Origin: Myxococcales bacterium | GTDB lineage: Bacteria > Myxococcota_A > UBA9160 > SMWR01 | Length of the DNA: 32,153 nt | Reading direction: 5' to 3' | Assembly (NCBI GenBank): GCA_022561775.1 | Contig: JADFQO010000031.1 | Span: 1-32,153 of the forward strand | Shown: in pieces, positions 7,142-16,045 of the stretch | Layout of the letters: every line of letters starts with the position of its first letter | Position numbering within the stretch: the first letter of the stretch is position 1 | Translations under genes and position numbers: made by a program | The notes under the pieces: model-generated | The model's database searches: none | Told to the model about the DNA's origin: nothing | The model's input: the letters and a program-made list of their open reading frames with translations, nothing else

Positions 7142-7355
7142 TGGCAGTTGGCAGGTCTTCCGGCTCAGGGTTGCTCGACCGATCACCTTCCCACCCGACC
7201 CGTTGCAGGTCGAACAGTGGCTCTGCGTTCGATCGACGGTCCCAGGATCTGGGGCCAACCCATTACGGCGGCGCGCCCGCGGAGGAATTGGAGAGAACCC
7301 CTCTCCGCACCTCACTTCCCTTTTCACCCGACCCACGGTCTGGGCCGGAGCACCG
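7142..7355 (-). promoter_or_regulatory. Cobalamin (adenosylcobalamin-type) riboswitch
   Basis: Read on the minus strand, the conserved blocks of the cobalamin aptamer occur in the right order: CGGTGCTCCGG (from 7355), GGGTGAAAAGGGAAGTGAGG (about 7330-7311), CCTCCGCGGGCGCGCC near 7283-7268 with GCCGTAATGGG after it, AGCCACTG (about 7222-7215), GGGAAGGTG, and finally the B12 box GAGCCGGAAGACCTGCC (about 7166-7150). The element sits about 150 bases upstream of btuB in the same direction, as is usual for B12-controlled outer-membrane receptors. Binding of the coenzyme is expected to switch off the btuB operon. The boundaries are approximate to about 10 bases. Confidence 0.95.
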
Positions 7356-7358
7356 ACT

Positions 7359-7388
7359 GCACTACCGGCGCTAGATACACGAAGTCAA
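7359..7388 (-). promoter_or_regulatory. Candidate promoter of the riboswitch-btuB operon
   Basis: On the minus strand, TTGACT (plus 7383-7388) is a 5-of-6 -35 match. Eighteen bases later comes TAGTGC (plus 7359-7364), a weak -10. The expected start of transcription would coincide with the first conserved bases of the aptamer at about 7355, which supports the placement. Confidence 0.4.
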
Positions 7389-7424
7389 CCGAGATCACAA
7401 CCTTGGCCCGCCCGAAACGCCAGT

Positions 7425-7439
7425 GCTCCCTATGGGAGC
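7425..7439. repeat. Short perfect inverted repeat in the divergent intergenic region
   Basis: GCTCCC and GGGAGC (6 bp each) flank TAT between the btuB promoter and the downstream plus-strand gene. It could be a regulator half-site pair. In the rest of the space from 7389 to 7649 I see no gene and no convincing promoter. Confidence 0.3.
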
Positions 7440-7649
7440 CGAACGCCCGTCTTGACCGAATCGTGAGTCTCGATGGTTGGAAATCCCCGACCCGATGGAC
7501 TGATCGCTGCAGGAGACTTGCACGCGAGATGCCGTGGCTCGGGTCACAGCCGATCCCGTCGACAACCTCTATCTATTGCCAACGACAGACACAGCCAGAT
7601 CGCGCCGAGGGGAGCAAGTCGGCGCGGACCGACAAGAAAGGGAATTGAC

Positions 7650-8180
7650 ATGTTCAAACCGCAAAACCAGGCGATGTTGCTGCTCTGTTGTGGGTTGGCG
7701 CTTCCGGCGACGGCCTTCGAAGAGGCGGCGGTCTCGCTCAGGGAGCTCTCCGATGGTTCGATCATCGAGTTCGAGTCGTCCTTCTGCGAGGTCGCAGTCG
7801 GCGACACCGTGTCCGTCATGCTGATGGGCGATGGCGGCGACGCAGCGGCAGCGGAGGTCGTCGCGGCGTCCGTGAAGGCCCACAGCGGCGCAACGCTCAA
7901 CCAAGACAAGGGGAAGGGAAGCGCCCGCACCGCCTACGTCAAAGCGGTCATCGGGATGGACGGGCGGGTCGTCGAGATCGCGCTCGACGAGGCCCATGCG
8001 GGCTGGAAAACCGTGCACGTTCAGGTCGAAATCTCGACCGGCGACGAGCTCGGTGTCAACCTCCACTCGACACCCTGCGAGTCACTGCGAAGCCAAACGC
8101 TAGTACGAGCCACCGGGGGGCCCGCCCGGGAGCGGGTGGGAGGGCGCCTCACTCGCGACTTCGCTAGTCCACTTCGATGA
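7650..8180 (+). CDS. Secreted protein of unknown function
   Basis: 176 residues from ATG 7650, preceded by an SD-like AAAGGGAA. The N-terminus (MFKPQNQAMLLLCCGLALPATAFE) is a typical Sec signal peptide with cleavage near residue 22-23. The mature part contains two cysteines (SSFCEV and TPCESL) that could form a periplasmic disulfide, and a stretch VKAVIGMDGRVVEIALDEA suggestive of beta structure. The last 30 residues are Arg/Gly-rich and look poorly conserved, so the true C-terminus could be affected by a frameshift. No family is recognised. It is divergent from the riboswitch-btuB operon, but nothing in the sequence links it to B12. Confidence 0.65.
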   Translation: MFKPQNQAMLLLCCGLALPATAFEEAAVSLRELSDGSIIEFESSFCEVAVGDTVSVMLMGDGGDAAAAEVVAASVKAHSGATLNQDKGKGSARTAYVKAVIGMDGRVVEIALDEAHAGWKTVHVQVEISTGDELGVNLHSTPCESLRSQTLVRATGGPARERVGGRLTRDFASPLR

Positions 8181-8214
8181 ATCCTTCGCCGATCGAACCG
8201 CAGGATCCGCCGAT

Positions 8215-8658
8215 CTACGTCGCGACGACGACTGCGTCACGCGACGCAATCGATAGGAGGAGCAGGATCCAGAGACCGACCAGGATCAATCCGCTTAGCG
8301 CAAATACGATGGCGCGTTGGGTGACGTTGTTGCTTCCGAGGTGGATGAAGGAGTGGACGCATCGCGAAGCGAAATAGAGCCACGCGAGCGCAACCGCGAG
8401 AGGCGTGACACCATTGGTCATATAAAGGAAGAGCACGGCGATGTAGAACAAAGGGGGCACTTCGAAGTGATTCTGCGCGTGCCGTCCGATCACCTGGAGG
8501 CGAGGTGTCTGTTCGCCTTCGTTGTAGCGACGGTAGTAGCGGATGCTGACAGCGCCGCGGCGAATCGCCGCGATACGCGAGCCGCCCAGATAGGCGATTA
8601 CGGAACACGTGAGCATGAACATTGCGACAGCCGGAAAAATGATCGCGGAGGATTCCAT
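8215..8658 (-). CDS. MAPEG-family membrane protein
   Basis: 147 residues with four predicted membrane helices. The pattern ARLxxxxQNHFEVPPLFY (written here with the variable residues as x) in the second helix region, the Arg/His-containing loop SRCVHSFIHLGSNNVTQR and the overall size match the MAPEG family (microsomal glutathione transferase and relatives). Bacterial members are poorly characterised; some have glutathione transferase or peroxidase activity. The ATG at 8658 is preferred because it has a strong SD (AAGGAG) 5-6 bases upstream; the longer frame adds an Arg-rich non-membrane tail. It is downstream of recQ on the same strand and converges on the secreted-protein gene 34 bases away. 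Confidence 0.85.
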   Translation of the reverse strand: MESSAIIFPAVAMFMLTCSVIAYLGGSRIAAIRRGAVSIRYYRRYNEGEQTPRLQVIGRHAQNHFEVPPLFYIAVLFLYMTNGVTPLAVALAWLYFASRCVHSFIHLGSNNVTQRAIVFALSGLILVGLWILLLLSIASRDAVVVAT

Positions 8659-8742
8659 ATCTACTCCTTGTGGCGGCTCGACGGGCGACGCGGCCCGCCG
8701 CCTGATGGCATGGCGGTGCCTGATCGCACAGCGGTCAGAATC

Positions 8743-8761
8743 CCGCCGCAGCCGGCGGCGG
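8743..8761 (-). other. GC-rich hairpin downstream of recQ
   Basis: CCGCCGC (8743-8749) and GCGGCGG (8755-8761) form a 7-bp stem with a 5-base loop about 80 bases after the recQ stop. It lacks a following U-run, so it is at best a weak terminator or a 3' stabiliser. Confidence 0.25.
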
Positions 8762-8840
8762 ACACCGAGGAGCCGGAACGCGACCATGCTACCAAATTGA
8801 GATGGAGGGAACGTCGGGCCGGGGCGCGCGCAACACCGTG

Positions 8841-10790
8841 TCAGTTTGCGCTCTCCGCAACGACCTCGAGCAGGCCCTTTCCGTAACGCCTGGCCTTCGC
8901 GGGGCCGATGCCGTGAACGAGGAGCAGCTCGTCGATCGTGCGGGGGCGCTGGGCGGCAATCTCCCGGAGTGTGCGATCACTGGCCACCACGTAGGGAGGC
9001 ACCCCAGAGGCAGCAGCGCGCTTCAGGCGGTGGCTGCGCAGCGCGTCGAAGAGTGCGCGGTCGCAATCACCGAGTACCTCGGCGCTCTCGCGCGGCGCCA
9101 CACCGCGTCGGGCGGGTGGATCCCCGGATTTCGCTTTCGCAATGGGAGCAGTTTGGAGCGCTGGTAGCAGCAGGCGCACGGGGCGTTCGCCGCGCATCGT
9201 CGAGATACCCTCCTCGGTGAGCGCGACCACCGGGCGATCGAGGCCGAAGAAGTCGACCCAACCCGCGGTCACACAGCGCCTCAACAAGCGCGTGAGCCAT
9301 TCTTCGCGATACGCGCGCAGCGCGCCGAAGGTGGGGGTTCGATCGAGACCGCGGCGCTCCAGGCGGGGATCCTTCACACCCCGCAGCAATGCAACCGCCG
9401 CGCTCAAGCCGAAGCGCCCGTGGACCCGCGCGACTGCGCTGAGCGCCTTGCGGACCACGAGAGTCACCTCTTCGCGGTCGAGCGCTGCTTCGTCGCCCGC
9501 ACCCGCGGACAATGCCTCGCAGACATCGCAGCGACCGCAACCCGCGAGCGTTTCGGCCTCGTCACCAAAGTAGCGCAACACGGCATCGTGACGGCAGCTG
9601 CCACCCTCCGCGAAGCGCATCAACTCGAGGAACATCCCCCATTTGTGTTCCATGATGTGTTGGGCGGATCCATGCTCTGCCATGTCCATCTCGAGCAGCG
9701 CGCGGCGACGCGCCATGTCGCCCGGCGAAACGATCATCAAGGCGAGCGCGTCAGCGCCGTCGCGTCCCGCGCGACCGGCTTCTTGGTAGTAGGCCTCGAT
9801 CGACCCGGGCGGCGAGAAGTGGATCACGGCGCGCACGTCGGCACGGTCGATCCCCATCCCGAAGGCGTTGGTGGCGGCGACAATTTCGAGTTCGCCGGAA
9901 GAAAATACCCGGTGGACCTGCTCGCGCCGCGCGCCGGTCTTGCCCGCGTGGTAGGCCATGCACTTCCAACCGTGCGCGCGGATCCGGTCAGCCTGGACTT
10001 CGGCGATCTTTCGGGTCGGGCAGTAGAGGATCGCCGCGCCACGGCCCGAACCGGGCCTGCCCAGCGCTTCCTCGAGCGCGGCGTCGATGCAGCGCTCGCG
10101 CTCTCGTTTCTGCTGGACCTCGCGAACCCTCAACGACAGATTGGGACGCGCAAAGCCGTAGATGAGCTGTGGGGTCTCGGCGGGTAGTCCCAATCGCTCG
10201 AGGATCTCGTCGCGCACGACAGGCGTCGCGGTCGCCGTACAGGCGAGCACTCGGGATTCCGGAAAATCCTCGAGCAGCTTGCCGATTTCGAGGTATTCGG
10301 GGCGGAAATCGTGACCCCACTCGCTGATGCAATGCGCCTCGTCAATTGCGATCAGCGGACAGTCGAGCCCTTTGAGCATCGAGCGGAAACCCGTGAAAGC
10401 CAGTCGCTCGGGAGCCGCGTAGACCAGATCGAATTCGCCGCGCGCAATCGCGGACATGCGGCCGCGCAACTCGTCGGGTTCGAGTGTGGCCGCGAGATAG
10501 GTCGCGGAGATGCCGCGCTCCTTGAGGGCTTCGACCTGATCGGCCATCAGCGAGATCAGCGGAGAGATCACGAGCGCGGTGCCCGGCAACACCACCGCGG
10601 GGAGTTGATAGACCAGGCTCTTGCCGCCGCCGGTCGGCGCGACGAGCAGCAGGCGCTCTTCGGCCAACAATGTCTCGACGGCCCGCCGCTGCCCCCTGCG
10701 AAACGCGCGATAGCCGAGGCGTTCGAGACCGGCATCGATGTTCATCTCGGACGCAGACTGACGCGGCGCCTCGGTCGAAGGATCGGACAT
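8841..10790 (-). CDS. recQ: RecQ family ATP-dependent DNA helicase
   Basis: 649 residues with the full RecQ layout. The superfamily 2 helicase core has Walker A APTGGGKS, DEAH box IDEAHCISEWGHDFRPEY and motif VI YYQEAGRAGRDG. A RecQ-Ct region has the zinc cysteines (SCRHD, then CGRCDVC), a winged-helix region follows, and a C-terminal HRDC domain ends with VHGIGPAKARRYG. RecQ unwinds DNA 3'-5' in recombination and stalled-fork repair. ATG 10790 has an AGGTAG SD-like sequence upstream; Met16 is an alternative start. The gene lies 35 bases after the thiolase gene on the same strand and may be cotranscribed with it. Confidence 0.96.
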   Translation of the reverse strand: MSDPSTEAPRQSASEMNIDAGLERLGYRAFRRGQRRAVETLLAEERLLLVAPTGGGKSLVYQLPAVVLPGTALVISPLISLMADQVEALKERGISATYLAATLEPDELRGRMSAIARGEFDLVYAAPERLAFTGFRSMLKGLDCPLIAIDEAHCISEWGHDFRPEYLEIGKLLEDFPESRVLACTATATPVVRDEILERLGLPAETPQLIYGFARPNLSLRVREVQQKRERERCIDAALEEALGRPGSGRGAAILYCPTRKIAEVQADRIRAHGWKCMAYHAGKTGARREQVHRVFSSGELEIVAATNAFGMGIDRADVRAVIHFSPPGSIEAYYQEAGRAGRDGADALALMIVSPGDMARRRALLEMDMAEHGSAQHIMEHKWGMFLELMRFAEGGSCRHDAVLRYFGDEAETLAGCGRCDVCEALSAGAGDEAALDREEVTLVVRKALSAVARVHGRFGLSAAVALLRGVKDPRLERRGLDRTPTFGALRAYREEWLTRLLRRCVTAGWVDFFGLDRPVVALTEEGISTMRGERPVRLLLPALQTAPIAKAKSGDPPARRGVAPRESAEVLGDCDRALFDALRSHRLKRAAASGVPPYVVASDRTLREIAAQRPRTIDELLLVHGIGPAKARRYGKGLLEVVAESAN

Positions 10791-10825
10791 CAGCTACCTA
10801 TGCGGGACCCTGCTGGGCGCCGGGA

Positions 10826-12022
10826 TCAGCCGGCCTCGAAAAGAGACGCGAAGCCCTGACCGCCGCCGACGCACATCGTCACGACGCCAAATCGCATGCC
10901 CCGGCGCTTGAGTTCGCGCAATAGCTGGCCGGTCATTCGCGATCCGGTCATCCCGAAGGGGTGGCCGATCGAGATCGACCCTCCCATCGGATTGAGCTTC
11001 TCGTCGGGAATCTGGAGTTCGCGCTTGCAGTAAAGGAGCTGTGACGCGAAGGCCTCGTTCAGTTCGACGATGTCGATGTCGTCCACCGTCAGGCCGTGTC
11101 GCTTCAGCAGCCTGGGCACCGCGAACACGGGGCCGACCCCCATTTCCTCGGGCCCACAGCCCGCGATCGCGCTGCCGTGATAGATGCCGAGCGGTTCGAT
11201 GCCGAGCTGCTTCGCGCGCTCCGCGCTCATTAGAAGCGTCGCGGAGGCGCCGTCGGAAAGCTGTGAGGCGTTTCCCGCCGTCACGGTGCCACCTTCTTCC
11301 TCGGGTTTGAATACGGGCTTGAGCGCTGCGAGCCCCTCGAGGGTGGTGTTCGGGCGGTTGCACTCGTCCCGTTCGACCACGAACCCCTCTTCGTAGGGCT
11401 CCTCATCCTTCTTCATCACCTTGCGGGTGACCTTCATCGGCACGATATCCTCGCTGACGTAGCCGGCTTCTGCGGCGGCCGCGTAGCGCTGCTGGCTCAC
11501 GAGCGCGATCTTGTCTTGATCCTCGCGGCTGATCTCGTAGCGCTCGGCGACGACCTCGGCAGTCAAGCCCATCGGAAAATACAGACCGGGAAAGCGCTTC
11601 TGCGCGCCCTGATTGACCATTCGGGTGGTGTTCATGCTGCCGTCTTGCATCATCGTGATGGTCTCGACCCCGGCTCCGATCGCGACCTCCGCACCCTCGT
11701 TGATGATCGCGTGCGCGGCCATCATGACGGCCTGCGAACCCGAGGAGCAGAAGCGATTCACGGTGGTGCCGGCCACGGTTTGGGGGAAACCCGCCGCGAG
11801 CGCGGCGACTCTCGCCATGTTCATGCCCTGACACCCCTCTGGAAAACCGCAGCCGAGAATCACGTCCTCGACCTCTGCGGCGTCGAGATTGGGGTGGCGC
11901 GAAACGACCTCCCGCAGGACGTGAGCGGTGTATTCGACCGGTTCCGTGATGTTGAAGGAGCCTCGGTGGGCCTTGGTGAGCCCCGTGCGGACGCTATCGA
12001 CGATGACGGCTTCGCGGGCCAT
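10826..12022 (-). CDS. Thiolase (acetyl-CoA C-acyltransferase)
   Basis: 398 residues with the catalytic set of a thiolase: nucleophile Cys92 in NRFCSSGS, the NEAFA motif, His354 in GHPFGMTG, and Cys384 in CVGGGQG. The length and spacing equal those of type II and degradative thiolases. It would catalyse CoA-dependent cleavage of 3-ketoacyl-CoA, or the reverse condensation, in fatty-acid or related acyl-CoA metabolism. The [13 protein letters not shown] region resembles acyltransferases of beta-oxidation more than acetoacetyl-CoA synthesis, but the sequence does not settle chain length. ATG 12022 follows an AGAGG SD-like stretch; the longer upstream frame is Arg-rich and unlikely to be translated. 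It is transcribed divergently from the subtilase gene. Confidence 0.95.
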   Translation of the reverse strand: MAREAVIVDSVRTGLTKAHRGSFNITEPVEYTAHVLREVVSRHPNLDAAEVEDVILGCGFPEGCQGMNMARVAALAAGFPQTVAGTTVNRFCSSGSQAVMMAAHAIINEGAEVAIGAGVETITMMQDGSMNTTRMVNQGAQKRFPGLYFPMGLTAEVVAERYEISREDQDKIALVSQQRYAAAAEAGYVSEDIVPMKVTRKVMKKDEEPYEEGFVVERDECNRPNTTLEGLAALKPVFKPEEEGGTVTAGNASQLSDGASATLLMSAERAKQLGIEPLGIYHGSAIAGCGPEEMGVGPVFAVPRLLKRHGLTVDDIDIVELNEAFASQLLYCKRELQIPDEKLNPMGGSISIGHPFGMTGSRMTGQLLRELKRRGMRFGVVTMCVGGGQGFASLFEAG

Positions 12023-12157
12023 GGCTAACCTCTGGTGAAGGGGATTGAAAACCTCCCTGCGCAGCCAAACTAGCACGCAGAGCTGCCGCTGGGTTGCGCC
12101 AAGCCTGCGTCGACGCCCGAGCCGGAAGCTGGCGTGCCGGAGGGTTCCAGCCATCCG

Positions 12158-12166
12158 TGATATTCT
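12158..12166 (+). promoter_or_regulatory. Candidate extended -10 promoter for the subtilase
   Basis: TG-A-TATTCT at 12158-12166 matches an extended -10 element (4 of 6 in the hexamer plus TG). It would start transcription about 50 bases before the gene. No good -35 is visible, as is common for extended -10 promoters. Confidence 0.35.
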
Positions 12167-12223
12167 CACGCTTTCGGCGATCGCTGATCGGGTCGGTCAG
12201 TCGAGCAGATTCTGGTGCGCAGC

Positions 12224-15200
12224 ATGAAAAGATTCACCCCCGTAGCGAGAATCGCCACCCAGCTGGGCGGCATTTTCCTGACACTCATCGCTTTCGCCCA
12301 GATCGGCTCTGCCGCGCCAGCGCGCGAGAACCCCAAGTCGCGCGCGCCGGAGGCATTTCGCCCCGATCAGATCATCCTGAAGCTCTCCGAGGACCGGGCG
12401 AAATCGCTGGACCTCGGGGATGGCAGCTCGCTGAGCGCACTGCTGCTGCGCCACGGCGCAGTCGGTCAGCGCAGAGCATTCGCCGGATCCGGAAGTTCCC
12501 ATCCCTCGATCACCACCGCAGCACAGGGCGCCGAGCGCGCGAGGCAGCGCTTCGCAAAGCGAGCCGCCCGAGCGCCACGCGACCAGGAGCTTCCCGATCT
12601 CGAAAACATCTTCGTCTTTGAGCTCGCGGGCTCCACCGACATCCTGCACGCGATCGCGGAGCTGGCCGCACAACCGGATGTCGTCTACGCCGAACCCAAT
12701 TTTCTCTATCACGTGATGGAGGTTCTCCTCCCGGACGAGCCTTTCATCCCCGACGACCGCTATCTCTCCGAGGACGGAGTCCACTTTTCGGAGGGCGCCT
12801 GGGGGCAGCTGCATCCCGATCTCTGGGGAATCGAAAAAATTCGAGCCATCGAGGGGTGGAACGAATTCGACCTCGATCGCAGCGGAGAATTCGACGCCTC
12901 CGAAACCCGGCCCGGAGAGCACGTGGTGGTGGCGGTCATCGACACGGGCCTCGATGTCGGCCACCCAGACATCGCGGCCAATCTCTGGCGCAACCCCGCA
13001 GAGATTCCAGGCAACGAAATCGACGACGATGGCAACGGGTTCGTGGACGACATCATCGGCTGGGACTTCGTGAACGCTGACGGAACCCCCGAAGATCTCG
13101 TCGGCCATGGCACGCACGTGTCGGGCACCATCGCCGCGCGCGGTGACAATGAAATTGGAGTCATTGGGGTCGCGCCCTGGGCGAAGATCATGGCGCTCAA
13201 GGGCTTCGCCGATTCGGGCTCGAGAGACGGAGACGCGGTCGCGCTCGCCAACGCCGTTCGTTACGCGGCCGACATGGGGGCCGACATCATCTCCGCATCC
13301 TGGGGAGGGTTCGGGAACTCGGAGACCCTGGGCGCGGCATTCCGCTACGCACAGCTGCTCGGTGTCTTGTCGGTCGCCGCGGCAGGAAATTTCGATACCA
13401 ACGTGGCGGGCTTCTCGCCCGCGAATCTGGACGAAGTACTCGCCGTCGCCGCCACCGATCCGAACGATGTCCGGGCGGCCTTCTCGAATTTCGGAACCGG
13501 GATCGATATCTCGGCACCTGGGGTCGCGGTTCTGTCACTCAATGCAAACGCCGGAGCGAATGAGATTGCGGAGGAATTCCCGGAAGGCGTCGTCGAGAAC
13601 GACTATCTCCAGATCAGTGGCACGAGTATGGCATGCCCCCACGTATCCGGCGCGGCGGCGGTCTTGTTGAGCCAGGACCCGGGTCGGTCTCTCGATGACC
13701 TTCGAGGCCGCTTGTTGGCGGGCGCGAAATCGATCGCGGCATCGAATCCAGGCTCCGAAACGACGCTCGGCCGCGGCCGGATCGACCTGCTGGCGTCGCT
13801 CGTCGCCGAGCCGCGGCCCCTGGTCAAACTGATCGGCGTCGACGACGGCAGAGCGACACCGGGACGAAACGCGTCGATTGCGGTGTTCCTCCAGAACCAA
13901 TGGGTCGCCACCTCGAAGGTCACCGCCACCCTCGCGACCGAAAGTCCGTATACGATCATCCAAAAGAATCGGGCGGAATTCGCGGCCCTCGTGACGGGCG
14001 AAACGGTCGACAACCTTGGCGATCCCTTCGAGGTGAGCTTCGATGCCTCGACGCCAATCGGAGAACAGATCCTCTTCGACCTCACGCTCGAGGGTGCCGA
14101 CGGCTACCTGGAGACCCTGTCCTTCGCGGTATACATCACCCACTTCGCGGACGTCACGCGGCGAACGGGACTCCCGATCTTCGGGTTTCTGCCCTGGAGA
14201 GTCACGCTGCACGACTACGACGGCGACGGAGACGCCGACGCGCAGCTGATCGGATTTTTCAGCAACAGCCTCTACGAAAACTCCGGCGGATCCTTCACGG
14301 CGCGGGGTGGTTCGGGAGGAATCGGCGTTTCCCAGGGCCTCTTCTTCGACATCGACAACGACGGTGACCAGGATCTCTTCATGGCCGGCTTCAACATCAT
14401 CGCCGGCAGCGAATTCTTGCTGAATACCGGAGGGGGGAATTTCTTGGACATCACCGACTCCAGCGGAATCCAAGGATTGCGCGCGTTTACGACCGCAGCC
14501 CTCGATTACGATGGCGACGGTTGGGTCGACTTCATCTCCAGCTCGGATCTGCAGGTTTTGGCAGATCGCCCGTCGGGTCTTTCCCTGATGCGCAACAACG
14601 GCGACCACACCTTCACGGACGTCACCGCAAAGACCTGCCTCGATCCCGCATCCCGGCTCATCAATGGCCAGATCCTTGTATTCGATTTCGACAACGATGC
14701 GGACTCGGATCTGCTGTTCGCGTCGATCACCGGCATCAGCCTGTACCAGAACAACGGCGATGGCACGTTCTCCGATGTCGCGGTCAGCGCTGGCCTCACG
14801 CCATTTCGGCGCAACCAGCGGGGCTGCACGGCGGAGAGTCACCACGATCGGCGACCGGAGTGCGAGTCGACCGCCTCCATGGGAGGTGCCGTCGGTGATT
14901 ACGACAACGATGGGCACATCGACATCTTCCTGACGGGCCGACCCGGAGAGGACGGTGTACCCGTGAGCACCCTCTACCGAAACAACGGAGCCGGGGGCTT
15001 TACCGACGTCACCGCGGATTCCGGGGACCTCGCAGCGAGAGACGTCAGCGGAATCCACTGGGGTAATGCCTTCTTCGATTACGACAACGACGGTGACCTC
15101 GACCTCTACGTAACCAGCGAATCCCTCACCGAGATCGTCACCAATTCGCTCTACGAAAACGATGGTGACGGAACGTTTACCCGGGTGACGGATCTCGCAT

Positions 15201-15727
15201 TTCCGAGGGATACGGGCCCGTCTGGCGCCCCGGCAGCGATAGGAGACTACAACGGCGACGGCGCCCTGGATGTCTACGCGCCATCGGGTAGTGCGATCGG
15301 GTCCGGCGGACGCGGAGCCTTCTACGAGAACCTGACGGGCCAACGAAACCATTGGATCGTCGTGCGGTTGCGCGGCACGATCAGCCATCGAGACGCTTAT
15401 GGAGCGCGGGTCAGCGTCAGTACAGGCGGGCGGACCCAACTTCGAGAGATCCACACCTCCCCTGTCGATCCCCAAAACCTGCACTTTGGGCTGGGCAGCG
15501 CCACGCGGGTCGACGAGATTCGGGTGCGTTGGCCGAGCGGAATCATTCAGCAGCTGCACGGGGCGGAGATCGATCGCGTGATCGAAATCGCCGAGCCCGC
15601 CGAATGCGTGGTGGCCACCGACTACCCCGAGCCCGGACAGTCGATTCTGGAGTGTCCGGTCCCCGCCAGGCTCAAGCGGGAAGTGCGCAGCGCGCGGTTT
15701 CCCGATCGGCCGATCTGTCGACCGTGA
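12224..15727 (+). CDS. Secreted subtilase with VCBS/FG-GAP repeats and ASPIC/UnbV domain
   Basis: 1167 residues. After a signal peptide (about 1-30) comes a propeptide-like domain containing FRPDQIILKL and ending QPDVVYAEPNFLYH (about 45-165). The peptidase S8 domain follows, with catalytic Asp240 (VIDTGLDVGHPD), His295 (GHGTHVSG) and Ser468 (GTSMACPHVSG), so the protease should be active. From about 660 there are at least seven Ca-binding-type VCBS/FG-GAP repeats (DYDGDGDAD, DIDNDGDQD, DYDGDGWVD, DFDNDADSD, DYDNDGHID, DYDNDGDLD, DYNGDGALD). An ASPIC/UnbV domain (about 1040-1125: NHWIVVRLRG, YGARVSVSTGG, LHFGLGS, VRWPSG) and a short Cys-containing tail end the protein. It probably works outside the cell or on its surface. 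ATG 12224 was preferred over GTG 12215; neither has a clear SD. Confidence 0.92.
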   Translation: MKRFTPVARIATQLGGIFLTLIAFAQIGSAAPARENPKSRAPEAFRPDQIILKLSEDRAKSLDLGDGSSLSALLLRHGAVGQRRAFAGSGSSHPSITTAAQGAERARQRFAKRAARAPRDQELPDLENIFVFELAGSTDILHAIAELAAQPDVVYAEPNFLYHVMEVLLPDEPFIPDDRYLSEDGVHFSEGAWGQLHPDLWGIEKIRAIEGWNEFDLDRSGEFDASETRPGEHVVVAVIDTGLDVGHPDIAANLWRNPAEIPGNEIDDDGNGFVDDIIGWDFVNADGTPEDLVGHGTHVSGTIAARGDNEIGVIGVAPWAKIMALKGFADSGSRDGDAVALANAVRYAADMGADIISASWGGFGNSETLGAAFRYAQLLGVLSVAAAGNFDTNVAGFSPANLDEVLAVAATDPNDVRAAFSNFGTGIDISAPGVAVLSLNANAGANEIAEEFPEGVVENDYLQISGTSMACPHVSGAAAVLLSQDPGRSLDDLRGRLLAGAKSIAASNPGSETTLGRGRIDLLASLVAEPRPLVKLIGVDDGRATPGRNASIAVFLQNQWVATSKVTATLATESPYTIIQKNRAEFAALVTGETVDNLGDPFEVSFDASTPIGEQILFDLTLEGADGYLETLSFAVYITHFADVTRRTGLPIFGFLPWRVTLHDYDGDGDADAQLIGFFSNSLYENSGGSFTARGGSGGIGVSQGLFFDIDNDGDQDLFMAGFNIIAGSEFLLNTGGGNFLDITDSSGIQGLRAFTTAALDYDGDGWVDFISSSDLQVLADRPSGLSLMRNNGDHTFTDVTAKTCLDPASRLINGQILVFDFDNDADSDLLFASITGISLYQNNGDGTFSDVAVSAGLTPFRRNQRGCTAESHHDRRPECESTASMGGAVGDYDNDGHIDIFLTGRPGEDGVPVSTLYRNNGAGGFTDVTADSGDLAARDVSGIHWGNAFFDYDNDGDLDLYVTSESLTEIVTNSLYENDGDGTFTRVTDLAFPRDTGPSGAPAAIGDYNGDGALDVYAPSGSAIGSGGRGAFYENLTGQRNHWIVVRLRGTISHRDAYGARVSVSTGGRTQLREIHTSPVDPQNLHFGLGSATRVDEIRVRWPSGIIQQLHGAEIDRVIEIAEPAECVVATDYPEPGQSILECPVPARLKREVRSARFPDRPICRP

Positions 15728-16045
15728 TCGACGGGGCGTAGACCGCGAGCGTTCAGAGTGCCCGCTTCACCGGGGAGAGCGCAGCAAATCAACTCAGCGG
15801 AGATACGGGTTCACCGTGCTCTGCGATTCCATTCATGCCGTGGTCAGATTCGAGCCCGAACCGAACGACCCGACTCCGCCACCACCGAGGGATGCGAACA
15901 GGAGAAACCGCCAGCTGGTGTGCGGTGCGAGCTCGCCGTCATCTTGAACCGGCGAGCGCCCGTTTGCCCTGACATTGCTGGCGACGAGCGCTTGCCTTAC
16001 TTTGGGCGCCGCATGCCGCTCCCCCGTCATCGCAACCCGCGCTCG
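15728..16045 (+). other. Intergenic stretch with no recognisable gene
   Basis: This 318-base space separates the subtilase from the CoA transferase. An open frame continuous with the CoA transferase runs through it, but its predicted residues are Arg/Pro-rich without any domain, and the family's usual N-terminus begins only at 16046. No convincing promoter, hairpin or RNA was found. Confidence 0.5.

Noticed and set aside
7452-7480. TTGACC as a -35 for the secreted-protein gene
   Set aside because: No acceptable -10 hexamer lies 16-18 bases downstream.
10311-10859. 182-residue plus-strand open frame over the recQ start
   Set aside because: Antisense to the helicase core motifs of RecQ; no independent support.
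13535-15559. 674-residue minus-strand open frame
   Set aside because: It is antisense to the VCBS and UnbV region of the subtilase. Its Asp/Val-rich runs are the mirror of the calcium-loop repeats.
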